This document shows positions 51,185 to 60,706 of a stretch of DNA of 64,000 nucleotides, piece after piece; positions within the stretch are counted from its first letter, which is position 1, and each line of letters opens with the position of its first letter. The translations under genes were made by a program, and so were the position numbers. The notes under the pieces are model-generated. The model was not told the DNA's origin and searched no databases. It worked only from the letters and a program-made list of their open reading frames with translations. This stretch comes from Alteromonas sp047556435 (GTDB taxonomy: Bacteria > Pseudomonadota > Gammaproteobacteria > Enterobacterales > Alteromonadaceae). The DNA lies in NCBI RefSeq assembly GCF_047556435.1, contig NZ_CP180210.1, positions 2,418,001 to 2,482,000 on the forward strand, written 5' to 3'.

Positions 51185-51961
51185 ATGGAATTGTCAGGCT
51201 CTACTGCCATTGTTACCGGAGGCTGTTCTGGCCTTGGGCATGCCACCGCCATCGCGTTGCGCGAAGCTGGGTTAAACGTTGCGCTATTCGACTTAAACGA
51301 TGAACTGGGTGCGCAGCGCGTCGAAGAACTGGGTTCAGAAAACACAGCGTTTTTCAAAGTCGATGTTCGTGATGAAGCGCAGGTGCAAGCTGCAATCGAC
51401 GGAGCCAAAAAGGCGTTTGGTGACATCCATCTATGTGTTAATTGTGCGGGCATCGCGCCAGCTAAGCGCTTACTTGATAAAGAAGGCAATGCTGCGCCGC
51501 TTGATGGATTCCAGAAAACCATTGATATCAATCTGGTCGGAAGTTTTAACGTCTCTCGATTGGCTGCCCAGGCGATGGCGTCTCAACCCGCCCATGGCGA
51601 GGCTGGTGAACGCGGACTTATTATTAATACTGCTTCTGTTGCCGGATATGAAGGTCAGATTGGCCAAACCGCTTACGCAGCCAGTAAAGGTGGCATTATT
51701 GGGTTAACCTTGCCCATGGCTCGGGATTTAGCACCACTGGGTATTCGTGTAAATACCATCGCACCAGGCGTAATGGGAACGCCCATGTTGCTTGCCATGC
51801 CGGAGAAAGTACAGGATGCTTTAGTGGCGAATGTACAATTCCCAAAACGTCTTGGTCAGCCTGAAGAGTTCGCTAAACTGGTAAAACACATGTTCGACAA
51901 TGCGTACCTCAATGGAGAAACCATCCGTTTGGACGGTGCACTTCGTATGCCTCCAAAATGA
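51185..51961 (+). CDS. 3-hydroxyacyl-CoA dehydrogenase, type II (SDR)
   Basis: 258 residues, SDR fold. TGGCSGLG (10-17), the DLN dinucleotide-binding acidic residue, NCAGIAPAKRLL, catalytic Ser in NTASVAGYEGQ, YAASKGG, and PGVMGTPMLLAMPEKV are as in human HSD17B10 and its bacterial relatives, which oxidise 3-hydroxy(-2-methyl)acyl-CoA in fatty-acid and isoleucine breakdown. AGGAAA precedes the ATG at 51185; a 20-codon longer frame lacks support. It stands alone, ended by a strong terminator. Confidence 0.88.
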   Translation: MELSGSTAIVTGGCSGLGHATAIALREAGLNVALFDLNDELGAQRVEELGSENTAFFKVDVRDEAQVQAAIDGAKKAFGDIHLCVNCAGIAPAKRLLDKEGNAAPLDGFQKTIDINLVGSFNVSRLAAQAMASQPAHGEAGERGLIINTASVAGYEGQIGQTAYAASKGGIIGLTLPMARDLAPLGIRVNTIAPGVMGTPMLLAMPEKVQDALVANVQFPKRLGQPEEFAKLVKHMFDNAYLNGETIRLDGALRMPPK

Positions 51962-51975
51962 ATTGACACGTATAT

Positions 51976-52004
51976 AAAAGGCCGCTTAGTTAAGCGGCTT
52001 TTTT
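51976..52004 (+). terminator. Rho-independent terminator
   Basis: Perfect eight-base stem GCCGCTTA/TAAGCGGC with two central bases, A4 before and T6 after. It serves the hydroxyacyl-CoA dehydrogenase gene and may also stop the convergent Lon-family gene. Confidence 0.9.
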
Positions 52005-52110
52005 GTCAGCACACGGATGGCTTTCCCACCACAGCAAAAAATAACTCATAACGCGTATCATTCCCCAGCATCGCCGACGGAATGAATCGGGCTGTCACCG
52101 TTTTTCAGCG

Positions 52111-54507
52111 CTAATCGCTGTCACCACCGGACACGATAAGCGCGATGTTATAAAGACGATTCACGGCATGATAATTAATGGTATTTTTCGGATACCGCCC
52201 GCGACTGGAGAGCGTTCCCGCTTCCTGCTGCATGACTATCGATAAGGCATCATCAACGGTTTCCACTTCATAAATATGAAACTGCCCCTTTTTGACTGCA
52301 CTGATCACCGCTTTGTCCAATACCAGATTCACAGCATTGGATTTTGGTATTACCACGCCCTGCGTGCCGGTAAGTCCGCGGTGCTGGCATAAATCAAAAA
52401 AGCCTTCGATTTTTTCATTAACTCCGCCTACCGCCTGAACTTCCCCATATTGATTGATCGAGCCTGTCACCGCCAGCGTTTGTAACGCCGGAATTTCCGT
52501 CAGTGCGGAGATAAGTGCGACCAGCTCTCCCAGCGACGCACTGTCGCCGTCGATATGTCCGTATGACTGTTCCAGAGCAATGTTTGCCGACAGCGTCAGG
52601 GGAAAATGCTGAGCGTATTTGTGTCCAAGGTAACCGGTCAGCAACATTACACCTTTGGAGTGAATTGGCTGGCCCAGTTCAACCTCACGTTCGATATCTA
52701 CAACACCGCTGGCCCCCGCAAATACCGTGGAGGTAATGCGCGCAGGCGTGCCGAAGGCGGTACCGCCAATTTCCAGAACGGTTAGCCCGTTTACTTTCCC
52801 TATCGCTTTACCTTCAGTTGCAATTAAAACATGACCTTCCTTGATGTCGTTCAACAGGCTTTGGCTTACGCGACCGGTGCGGCGCTTTTTAGCATTCAGC
52901 GCCGTCTCGATATGCCCCAAATCCAGTTTTGAAGTACTGTCCTTCAGGCAAAAATAGTGAGATTCATTAATTAATTCAATAACTTCCGCAAAATGCGCCG
53001 AGAGTTTCTGCTGGTGTTCTGCCATACGCAATGCATATTCAACCAAGCGACACATTGCCGGACTGGATACCGATGTCAGCCCCAGCGAATAAATGTGCTT
53101 TCTGGCTCTGCCAACGAAATCGTATATCGACTGACGCGTCACCGGGATCTCTAAATCAAAGTCGACCAATACACGAAACAGCTCATCGAACTCATCGTCG
53201 TAATCCTGAAGCGTGTAATACAAATCACGGGAGCCCAGTAAAATAATTTTTACATTCAGGTCAATAGACTGTGGTGTTAGCGTAATGGCATTTACCATCC
53301 CGACATCTTGTTGTGGGATATCCATTTTTAACTTGCCAAACTTAATCGCCAGCTTCAGCGACTCCCACACATAGGGCTGATCAATGAGTTGGTCCACATC
53401 CAGTAACAGGTAACCACCGTTTGCCTTATGCAATGCGCCGGGACGTATCATGCGGTAATTGGTGTAAACGCTGCCATGGATATTGGTGTATTCCATCTTC
53501 CCAAATAAATTCTGGTAACTGGGGTGCGGTTCATAAATAACCGGTGCGCCATCGTCAAGTGCGCGGCTGACAAGCACATTGGGAAGGTATTGCTCTTCCA
53601 GAAAACTCCGTCGATCAATCTCCTCGCCTTTCTCCTCTTTTCGCTCTTCCAGATGAAGAGACACAATTGTATCAACTAAGTGTGAGCGAATTTGTTTCAG
53701 GTATTTAAGAACGCCGAGGTCGGAGACGTATTTATGCTCAAGGCTCTTCAGCAGGGGTTTAATGCCATGTTCTGCGGTTTGCTTATCAAGAGCACGCAAA
53801 CGCTCAGAATTTTCTCTTTTCCAGGCCGGGAGCCCGAGCAAACTCTCGCTTAACCGGTTTTCCAGCTCATCAATGAGATCATAGTAATATTGACGACGTT
53901 CATCATTCAATGATGCAAACTCTGAATCATTGATGGGCTTGCCATCCACCACTGGAGAAAAACTGATGCTGCCTCCTTCCTCATAAAGGGCGACACCGTT
54001 TGCCTGTGCGTAACGCTCTAATGCATCAATGGCCTGATCGTATCTCTGTTCAAATTCGCGGGAGATGGCTGAGCGCCGCCGCTGATAACCCGGATGGTCA
54101 AACGCGGCAGGGAATGTCGCCAGTAAATCGTCAATCAGGCCCTGCATATCTTTGAGAAAGGCTTTTCCGCCCCCAGGATGCATTTTCAGCACCACGGGCT
54201 CACGCTCATCTTCCACATTATTGAGAAAACACCAGTCTTCCGGGGTAGGTAACGAGGCCACCTGACGCTCGATATAATCTTTTACCAACGTGAAGCGTCC
54301 GGTGGCAGGCTCCCCCATTACATATAAGTTGTAGCCTTTAGCTTCTATACCCAGACCAAAGGTGAGCGCCTCTCGGGCACGTTCCTGGCCGATAAACGTC
54401 GAGTTTAAGGCCTCATCATCGCTAAGTGCCGCGTTAATGATCCTGCGGTTCAGAGAGGGCGATAAAGCTGAAGCTGATAATGGCGTAAATTGCGGAGCGC
54501 CTGGCAT
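52111..54507 (-). CDS. Lon-family (LonB/YcbZ-like) ATP-dependent protease
   Basis: 798 residues. N-terminal AAA_32-type ATPase region with an unusual P-loop text GEPATGRFT (no Lys at the usual place), a long helical insertion (about 120-280), then a second ATPase part with GGYLLLDVDQLIDQPYVWESLK. C-terminus: Lon S16 protease domain with DGDSASLGE (Ser about 653) and GGVNEKIEGFF (Lys about 696), the Ser-Lys dyad. It resembles E. coli YcbZ rather than housekeeping Lon. Single gene, converging with the dehydrogenase gene. Confidence 0.88.
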   Translation of the reverse strand: MPGAPQFTPLSASALSPSLNRRIINAALSDDEALNSTFIGQERAREALTFGLGIEAKGYNLYVMGEPATGRFTLVKDYIERQVASLPTPEDWCFLNNVEDEREPVVLKMHPGGGKAFLKDMQGLIDDLLATFPAAFDHPGYQRRRSAISREFEQRYDQAIDALERYAQANGVALYEEGGSISFSPVVDGKPINDSEFASLNDERRQYYYDLIDELENRLSESLLGLPAWKRENSERLRALDKQTAEHGIKPLLKSLEHKYVSDLGVLKYLKQIRSHLVDTIVSLHLEERKEEKGEEIDRRSFLEEQYLPNVLVSRALDDGAPVIYEPHPSYQNLFGKMEYTNIHGSVYTNYRMIRPGALHKANGGYLLLDVDQLIDQPYVWESLKLAIKFGKLKMDIPQQDVGMVNAITLTPQSIDLNVKIILLGSRDLYYTLQDYDDEFDELFRVLVDFDLEIPVTRQSIYDFVGRARKHIYSLGLTSVSSPAMCRLVEYALRMAEHQQKLSAHFAEVIELINESHYFCLKDSTSKLDLGHIETALNAKKRRTGRVSQSLLNDIKEGHVLIATEGKAIGKVNGLTVLEIGGTAFGTPARITSTVFAGASGVVDIEREVELGQPIHSKGVMLLTGYLGHKYAQHFPLTLSANIALEQSYGHIDGDSASLGELVALISALTEIPALQTLAVTGSINQYGEVQAVGGVNEKIEGFFDLCQHRGLTGTQGVVIPKSNAVNLVLDKAVISAVKKGQFHIYEVETVDDALSIVMQQEAGTLSSRGRYPKNTINYHAVNRLYNIALIVSGGDSD

Positions 54508-54779
54508 AATTCGTTTTTTTCTCGTTTTCTGTTAATTGTGTGCATCGGCTAGGAAGACCGACGACCGTCCATGGTAAACGGTTTTCAAATCATAATGTCT
54601 GTCGTTAACGCTGCACCATCACTGGAAGTGATACCAGTGACACGAATACGTTCACATAAGTCAGATTATCACTGCTGTTAAGTGAAACTTGATTCGCAAG
54701 TCCTGTCAAACGCTTATGCTTGTAATTGCCTAATCTGCGTACTAGTCTCGATATTTATTTTTCCGGTAGCTTCAGAATT
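54508..54779. other. Divergent region between the Lon-like and SRPBCC genes
   Basis: 272 bases. I see no small gene, no clear promoter boxes and no notable repeat. Confidence 0.5.
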
Positions 54780-55316
54780 ATGAACTCTTTTCTGAATGGC
54801 AGTTTGCGGGTTTGCGCGTTCTGTCTGGTAATCTCCCCTGTACAGGCGGAAGTAACACACGCCTCTGCGAGCGGTTTTATTATCGAAAATAGCCAGGTCA
54901 CGTCAGCTGACCCACAGTCAACCTGGCGGGCACTGGTAAGCGATGTCGATAAGTGGTGGCCGAAAGATCACAGTTGGTGGCAAGGCACCTTCACTATCGA
55001 TACATCTGCCGGAGGGTGTTTTTGCGAACGTGCAGGCGATAACAGCGCTGAACATATGCGCATTTCTCTTGTGAACTCCCCTACTACCCTGATAATGACA
55101 GGGGGATTGGGGCCACTACAGGGAATGGGTGTGAATGGCGCCCTGACATGGAAACTTATCCCCGAAGGCAGCGGTACCCGCGTTACACTAACCTATAAGG
55201 TACATGGCTACGCGCCGCCAGATGGATTCGTTGACTTTGCTCCTGTAGTCGATCAGGTGCAGTCGCTCCAGCTAGGGGGGCTGATTACCTACTTATCCAA
55301 AAGCAATGATGAATAA
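54780..55316 (+). CDS. Exported SRPBCC (START/Bet v 1-like) protein
   Basis: 178 residues. A signal peptide (NSFLNGSLRVCAFCLVISPVQA) is followed by an AHSA1/polyketide-cyclase-like fold: strand SASGFIIENSQVTSADPQSTW, helix VDKWWPKDHSWW, and repeated strands with GGCFCERAG and GALTWKLIPEGSGTRVTLTYKVHG. The family binds hydrophobic ligands; a periplasmic location is less common. The ATG at 54780 gives the signal peptide; an 18-codon longer frame does not improve it. Ribosome site weak. Confidence 0.75.
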   Translation: MNSFLNGSLRVCAFCLVISPVQAEVTHASASGFIIENSQVTSADPQSTWRALVSDVDKWWPKDHSWWQGTFTIDTSAGGCFCERAGDNSAEHMRISLVNSPTTLIMTGGLGPLQGMGVNGALTWKLIPEGSGTRVTLTYKVHGYAPPDGFVDFAPVVDQVQSLQLGGLITYLSKSNDE

Positions 55317-55360
55317 TTCGCCAGTGAACAGACTTTTTCTGAACAAATAGTCGCAAGCTA

Positions 55361-55390
55361 TTGAGCGCTCTGGTTGCGGTGGGGTATTCT
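55361..55390 (+). promoter_or_regulatory. Candidate leuS promoter
   Basis: TTGAGC (55361-55366), 18-base spacer, TATTCT (55385-55390), 108 bases before the leuS start. Both boxes match four of six consensus bases. Confidence 0.4.
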
Positions 55391-55497
55391 ATACGGCTAA
55401 ATACAAGATCACTTGCATGCAGTAAGACGGCAATGGCAATTGTGCCCCGCGTGCATCAGCTTTTTACTCACTCACATTTTGCGGAAGCCCGATTTTC

Positions 55498-58101
55498 ATG
55501 GCCGAAAAACAGTATAACCCCAAAGAAATAGAACAACAGGTTCAGCAGTATTGGGAAGATAATCAGTCTTTTAAAGCCGTCGAACAGCCAGAAAAAGAGT
55601 CATTTTACTGTCTCTCAATGTTCCCCTACCCAAGTGGTCGATTACACATGGGCCATGTGCGTAACTACACCATTGGTGATGTTATCAGCCGTTTTCAGCG
55701 TATGCAGGGTAAAAATGTACTGCAACCCATGGGGTGGGACGCATTCGGCTTGCCGGCTGAAAATGCTGCTATAAACAACAACACCGCGCCGGCCAAATGG
55801 ACTTACGCCAATATCGAGTATATGAAGTCTCAGCTTAAATCTCTGGGATTTGGCTATGACTGGGATCGCGAGGTTACTACCTGTAAATCCGATTACTACC
55901 GCTGGGAGCAGTGGTTCTTTACCCGCCTTTATGAGAAAGGCCTGGTATATAAAAAGAACGCGACGGTTAACTGGGACCCGGTGGATCAGACCGTGCTGGC
56001 AAATGAACAGGTCATAGATGGTCGCGGCTGGCGCTCTGGTGCGCTGGTTGAGCAGAAAGAAATTCCCCAGTGGTTTATCAAAATTACGGCTTATGCCGAA
56101 GAATTACTGCAAGATTTAGAGCAACTGGAAGACTGGCCTGATCAGGTCCGTGCCATGCAGGCGAACTGGATTGGACGCTCTGAAGGCGTGGAAATAACCT
56201 TTGATCTGGCAGAGGCGGCGGGTGACGTTGCCAACATGACGGTGTACACCACCCGTCCGGATACGCTATACGGCGTGACATATGTGGCCGTTGCTGCTCA
56301 GCACCCAATTGCCGAATTTGCTGCCCAACAAAATCCTGAACTCGCGGCGTTTATCGATGACTGTAAAAATACCAAGGTAGCTGAAGCTGAGCTCGCTACC
56401 ATGGAGAAAAAGGGCTGTGCAACCGGCCTTTATGCGGTACATCCGTTAACCGGCGAGCAAGTGCCAGTTTGGGTAGCCAATTTCGTGTTAATGGATTATG
56501 GCTCTGGTGCCGTTATGGCAGTGCCTGGCCACGACCAACGTGACTGGGAGTTTGCGACTAAATATGGGCTGACGATCCAGCAAGTAGTTGCGCCATCAGA
56601 TGATGCTCAGGAAGACTGTGACCTCACCGCTTCCGCTTACACTGAAAAAGGTGTTCTGGTTAACTCCTCAGAGTTTGACGGCCTGGCCTTTGAAGCGGCC
56701 TTTGATCAGATCGCAGCCAAGCTGGAAAGTATCGGACGCGGTACGCGCAAGGTAAATTACCGGTTGCGTGATTGGGGAGTAAGTCGTCAACGTTACTGGG
56801 GCGCGCCCATTCCGATGCTGAAACTGGAGAATGGTGAATCCGTTCCTGTGCCGGAGGCTGAGTTACCTGTTGTACTGCCAGAAGATGTCGAAATGAATGG
56901 CGTCACCTCACCAATCAAAGCAGATCCTGAGTGGGCAAAAACCACTTACAACGGTCAGAATGCGCTGCGTGAAACCGATACCTTTGATACGTTTATGGAG
57001 TCATCCTGGTATTATGCGCGTTATGCCTGTGCACAAAATCAGGAAGCTATGCTCGACCCTGCACAAGCGAACTACTGGCTACCGGTGGATCAGTATATCG
57101 GAGGCATTGAGCATGCAATCCTGCACCTGTTGTATTCCCGTTTCTTCCACAAGCTTCTTCGTGATGAAGGCTTAGTGGAATCTGACGAACCTTACAAGCG
57201 CTTGTTATGTCAGGGCATGGTACTGGCAGACTCTTACTATCGTGAAGATTCGACCGGCAAAAAAACCTGGTACTCCCCTGCTGACGTAGAAACGGAAAAA
57301 GACGACAAAGGCCGCATCACTAAAGCGTGGCTTAAAGCTGATGGTCAGCCGGTAGAACACGGCGGCATGACCAAAATGTCGAAATCAAAAAATAATGGTA
57401 TCGATCCACAGCAGGTTATTGAGCAGTACGGCGCAGATACAGTGCGTCTGTTTACCATGTTTGCTGCGCCACCGGAACAAACTCTGGAATGGGTAGATTC
57501 TGGCGTAGAAGGCGCTAACCGCTTCCTTCGCCGAGTGTGGAAGCTGACTCAGGAGCATATTGAAAAAGGGGCACCAGAGGCGCTCGACGTATCATCTCTC
57601 ACGAAAGAGCAGCAAACACTGCGTCGTGAAGTGCATAAAACCATTGACAAAGTGTCTGATGATCTTGGCCGCAGACAAACCTTCAACACCGCCGTGGCAG
57701 CAGTCATGGAGCTGTTAAATCATCTGCAAAAAGCGCCTCAGGAATCGGCTCAGGATGTGGCACTGATGCGAGAAGCGATTGAAAGTGTATTGCTTATCCT
57801 TAACCCTATTACTCCGCACTTAAGCCATGAGCTTTGGAAAGCACTAGGCCATGATGAAGATATCGAGCATGTCGCGTGGCCGCAAGCGGATAAAGCGGCG
57901 CTGGTTGAAGACGAAAAGCTTATTATCGTTCAGGTGAATGGAAAGCTGCGCGCCAAGATTACGGTTGCAGCGGATGCTTCGAAAGAAGAAGTAGAAAACA
58001 TCGCCAGAACACAGCCTAATGTCGAGCAATTCACCGAAGGCAAAACAATCCGCAAGGTTATCGTTGTGCCCGGTAAACTTGTCAATATTGTTGCTAATTA
58101 A
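55498..58101 (+). CDS. leuS: Leucyl-tRNA synthetase
   Basis: Class I aminoacyl-tRNA synthetase, 867 residues. HMGH at 50-53 is the HIGH motif, the CP1 editing domain holds TTRPDTLYGVTYVAVAAQHP, and KMSKSKNNG near residue 626 is the KMSKS loop. The C-terminus ends in the tRNA-binding VNGKLRAKI segment. It starts the leuS-lptE-holA-nadD-rsfS-rlmH-mrdA-rodA run known from E. coli and overlaps lptE by one base. Confidence 0.97.
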   Translation: MAEKQYNPKEIEQQVQQYWEDNQSFKAVEQPEKESFYCLSMFPYPSGRLHMGHVRNYTIGDVISRFQRMQGKNVLQPMGWDAFGLPAENAAINNNTAPAKWTYANIEYMKSQLKSLGFGYDWDREVTTCKSDYYRWEQWFFTRLYEKGLVYKKNATVNWDPVDQTVLANEQVIDGRGWRSGALVEQKEIPQWFIKITAYAEELLQDLEQLEDWPDQVRAMQANWIGRSEGVEITFDLAEAAGDVANMTVYTTRPDTLYGVTYVAVAAQHPIAEFAAQQNPELAAFIDDCKNTKVAEAELATMEKKGCATGLYAVHPLTGEQVPVWVANFVLMDYGSGAVMAVPGHDQRDWEFATKYGLTIQQVVAPSDDAQEDCDLTASAYTEKGVLVNSSEFDGLAFEAAFDQIAAKLESIGRGTRKVNYRLRDWGVSRQRYWGAPIPMLKLENGESVPVPEAELPVVLPEDVEMNGVTSPIKADPEWAKTTYNGQNALRETDTFDTFMESSWYYARYACAQNQEAMLDPAQANYWLPVDQYIGGIEHAILHLLYSRFFHKLLRDEGLVESDEPYKRLLCQGMVLADSYYREDSTGKKTWYSPADVETEKDDKGRITKAWLKADGQPVEHGGMTKMSKSKNNGIDPQQVIEQYGADTVRLFTMFAAPPEQTLEWVDSGVEGANRFLRRVWKLTQEHIEKGAPEALDVSSLTKEQQTLRREVHKTIDKVSDDLGRRQTFNTAVAAVMELLNHLQKAPQESAQDVALMREAIESVLLILNPITPHLSHELWKALGHDEDIEHVAWPQADKAALVEDEKLIIVQVNGKLRAKITVAADASKEEVENIARTQPNVEQFTEGKTIRKVIVVPGKLVNIVAN

Positions 58102-58619
58102 TGAACCGCTTATTGCTTATTCCCTTATTCTGCAGCCTGCTAATTGCAGGTTGCGGATTTCAGCTACGGGGAAGTCAGGCCCTGCCTGAAACCGTAAATC
58201 AGGTTGCAGTGAGCTCCGTGCGTGCTCACTCTCCCCTTGCCAGGACTTTGCTCGCTCGTCTTGATGTCTACGATATCAACGGTATTCGGGAGAGCGAATT
58301 ACAAAACACTGATAACACGGTACTGGTGCGTATTTTGCCAGAGTCACTGGAGCGCCGGTTGTTATCTGTTTACCCCACGGGCCAGGTCGCAGAATACGAA
58401 CTGATTTACGGCGTAAAGTATGTGGTGCAATTTCCGGATGCTGAAGCCGTCAGCGTTTACTTTGAAGTACTCAGGGATTATCAGGATGATCCGGATCAGG
58501 TACTGGCCAAATCCCGCGAGCTTGAACTGGTACTTCAGGAAATGCGCGAGGAAGCGGCAGACAGAATCATCCGGCGACTTCCCAGTCAGGCACCGCGGAC
58601 CATGACGGTGGTTGAATAG
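58101..58619 (+). CDS. lptE: LPS-assembly lipoprotein LptE
   Basis: Plug of the LptD translocon in the outer membrane. 172 residues, lipobox LIAGC with the acylated Cys at 18, then GFQLRGSQALPETVNQVAVSS, the family start. The ATG overlaps the leuS stop by one base (TAATG), so translation is coupled. Position between leuS and holA is conserved. Confidence 0.94.
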   Translation: MNRLLLIPLFCSLLIAGCGFQLRGSQALPETVNQVAVSSVRAHSPLARTLLARLDVYDINGIRESELQNTDNTVLVRILPESLERRLLSVYPTGQVAEYELIYGVKYVVQFPDAEAVSVYFEVLRDYQDDPDQVLAKSRELELVLQEMREEAADRIIRRLPSQAPRTMTVVE

Positions 58620-58623
58620 CGCC

Positions 58624-59661
58624 ATGCAGGTGTACCCAAACCGTTTCGCTCAGGAATTACAGTCAGGGTTAAAGCCCTGCTACCTCATCTTTGGTGACGA
58701 GCCACAGCAGAAATTCGATATGATCCAGCGCATTCGCGATCGAGCCCGCGAGGCCGGCTTTGATGAGCGAACGGTGCTGGTCGCTGACAAAGAGTTCAGC
58801 TGGAATCAACTTCTTGATGCTACTCAGGCGATGTCCTTGTTTTCAGATAAAAAACTGATTGAACTGGAGTTGCCAACGGGTAAACCCGGTACAGAAGGCA
58901 GCAAAGTATTACAGGAAGTTGCCAGCGGTCTCAGCAGCGATACGCTGCTGCTGGTGCACGGCCCGCGCATTGGCAAAGATGTTCAGAAGGGAAAATGGTT
59001 CAAAGTTCTGGATGCGATTGGTGTTCACAGTCTGTGTTATCCGCTGGAAGGTAAACAACTTCATAGCTGGATCCAGGAACAGCTTACGCATCATCAGTTA
59101 CGTGTGTCACCAGCGGGCATTCGTCTTATCGCGGAGTTTTGTGAAGGCAACCTGCTGGCAGCAAAGCAGGAAATTGATAAATTATCGTTGCTCTACCCTG
59201 CCGCCAGCATTGATGAGTCACAACTGGAAGCCGCGATGGTAGATCAATCGCGCTTTAATGTTTTCCAACTCATCGATGTGATGCTAAACGGTGAGCAACA
59301 ACGCTGCGTAAAAATGCTTTATCGCCTCGAAAGCGAAGGGATTGAACCTAACATCCTGATATGGGCACTGATCCGTGAATGGCAAACCCTGTGGACGTTA
59401 AAGCAGCAACAGCAAAACGGTGAGACCGTGCAGTGGCAACGCCACGGTATATGGCGCAATCGTCAGGGATTTTACCAGGCTGCACTGTCCCGACTGACCT
59501 TGGAAAACCTCAGCCATATTCGCGAGCAATTGCAGCTGGCCGATTTTCAGTTCAAGCAGCAAACCATTGCCAGACCGTTTATAAAATTATGCCACCTGTG
59601 CATGTTATTTCTCGGCGTGCCGCTAACGCATTTACCTTTACTTGTCGGTCATGATGCATAA
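58624..59661 (+). CDS. holA: DNA polymerase III subunit delta
   Basis: Clamp-loader subunit that opens the beta clamp. 345 residues (E. coli 343). CYLIFGDEPQQKFDMIQRIR is the family start, followed by SDKKLIELELPTGKPG and the C-terminal collar domain. ATG at 58624 is taken, four bases after the lptE stop; a TTG at 58612 would add four residues. Its end overlaps the start of nadD. Confidence 0.94.
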   Translation: MQVYPNRFAQELQSGLKPCYLIFGDEPQQKFDMIQRIRDRAREAGFDERTVLVADKEFSWNQLLDATQAMSLFSDKKLIELELPTGKPGTEGSKVLQEVASGLSSDTLLLVHGPRIGKDVQKGKWFKVLDAIGVHSLCYPLEGKQLHSWIQEQLTHHQLRVSPAGIRLIAEFCEGNLLAAKQEIDKLSLLYPAASIDESQLEAAMVDQSRFNVFQLIDVMLNGEQQRCVKMLYRLESEGIEPNILIWALIREWQTLWTLKQQQQNGETVQWQRHGIWRNRQGFYQAALSRLTLENLSHIREQLQLADFQFKQQTIARPFIKLCHLCMLFLGVPLTHLPLLVGHDA

Positions 59662-60319
59662 ACAACCTGTGGCACTACTTGGCGGCACGTTTAATCCGCC
59701 GCACAAAGGCCATATTGGCCCCGCACTGGAAGCCATAAAAGACATTGGCGTTAGCCGTCTTGGGCTAATGCCGTGCAAACTCCCTCCGCATAAGTCTGTA
59801 AACGGCGTTGAGGAAAACCACCGCATAGAGATGGTTCAGGCCGTGTGCCGGCAATCAGCGTCGCTGTATGCTGAACTTATTGAACTTTCGCTACCGTCGC
59901 CATCCTATACCGTGCAAACCCTCCGCGAATTGCGCCGCCAGCAACCTGATTCGACAGTTTATTTTTTGATTGGATACGATTCGCTGTATAATCTGCCGTC
60001 CTGGCATGCATGGCAACAGCTTACAGAATACTGTCACCTCGTTGTGATGAGGCGCGCAGATGATGACGTTTCACTGTCTGCTGAGTTGACTGCGTTCGTT
60101 AACGCGCGCAGAGAATATGTGCCCGACAACATGGCGGATAAACCCGGTGGCAGTATTTATTTTGCCGATACAACGCTGCACCCGGTTTCGTCAACTGCGT
60201 TACGCGAAGCGATGGCAGGTACAACAAGTAACGAGATACCGGCTTTGGCAAAAGAATGGCTTGAGCCACAGGTCATCGACTATATTTATAAACATCATCT
60301 TTATCAAATAACCGAGTAA
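59651..60319 (+). CDS. nadD: Nicotinate-nucleotide adenylyltransferase
   Basis: Makes deamido-NAD from nicotinate mononucleotide and ATP. 222 residues, with ALLGGTFNPPHKGH (T/HxGH nucleotide-binding motif) and the C-terminal STALREAM (ISST-R motif). Start is one of two adjacent ATGs (59651, 59654), overlapping the end of holA by about ten bases. Next gene rsfS follows by 14 bases. Confidence 0.95.
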   Translation: MMHKQPVALLGGTFNPPHKGHIGPALEAIKDIGVSRLGLMPCKLPPHKSVNGVEENHRIEMVQAVCRQSASLYAELIELSLPSPSYTVQTLRELRRQQPDSTVYFLIGYDSLYNLPSWHAWQQLTEYCHLVVMRRADDDVSLSAELTAFVNARREYVPDNMADKPGGSIYFADTTLHPVSSTALREAMAGTTSNEIPALAKEWLEPQVIDYIYKHHLYQITE

Positions 60320-60333
60320 CACGAGGAGAACTT

Positions 60334-60651
60334 TTGGAGAGTCTACAACTCAAACAGTTCGTGATTGACAAAATCGACGATATGAAAGGGCGCGACGTCG
60401 TAGCGCTTGATGTAAAAGGAAAATCAACGATTACCGATACCATGGTAATCTGTTCAGGAAACTCAAAGCGCCATGTGATATCCATTGCCGAAAATGTCAT
60501 GGTAAAAGCGAAACAGGAAGGTCATCCTGCAAGCAATGTCGAAGGTAAAGAGTCCGGTGAGTGGGTTCTGGTTGATTTAGGGGATGTTATTGTGCATGTT
60601 ATGCAGGATGAGACCCGCGATTTCTACCAGTTGGAAAAGCTCTGGTCTTAA
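60334..60651 (+). CDS. rsfS: Ribosomal silencing factor RsfS
   Basis: Binds L14 of the large subunit and blocks 70S joining under starvation. 105 residues: LKQFVIDKIDDMKGRDVVALDV at the start, VICSGNSKRHVISIAENV, and EWVLVDLGDVIVHVM with RDFYQLEKLW at the end, as in E. coli RsfS (105 aa). The start is TTG at 60334 with GAGGAG six bases before it, and no ATG fits. Confidence 0.95.
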   Translation: MESLQLKQFVIDKIDDMKGRDVVALDVKGKSTITDTMVICSGNSKRHVISIAENVMVKAKQEGHPASNVEGKESGEWVLVDLGDVIVHVMQDETRDFYQLEKLWS

Positions 60652-60706
60652 GCCCCCCTTCTCTCTTTTTGTTAACGTCTCAATAGCAGAACAGGACGGT
60701 TGTACC

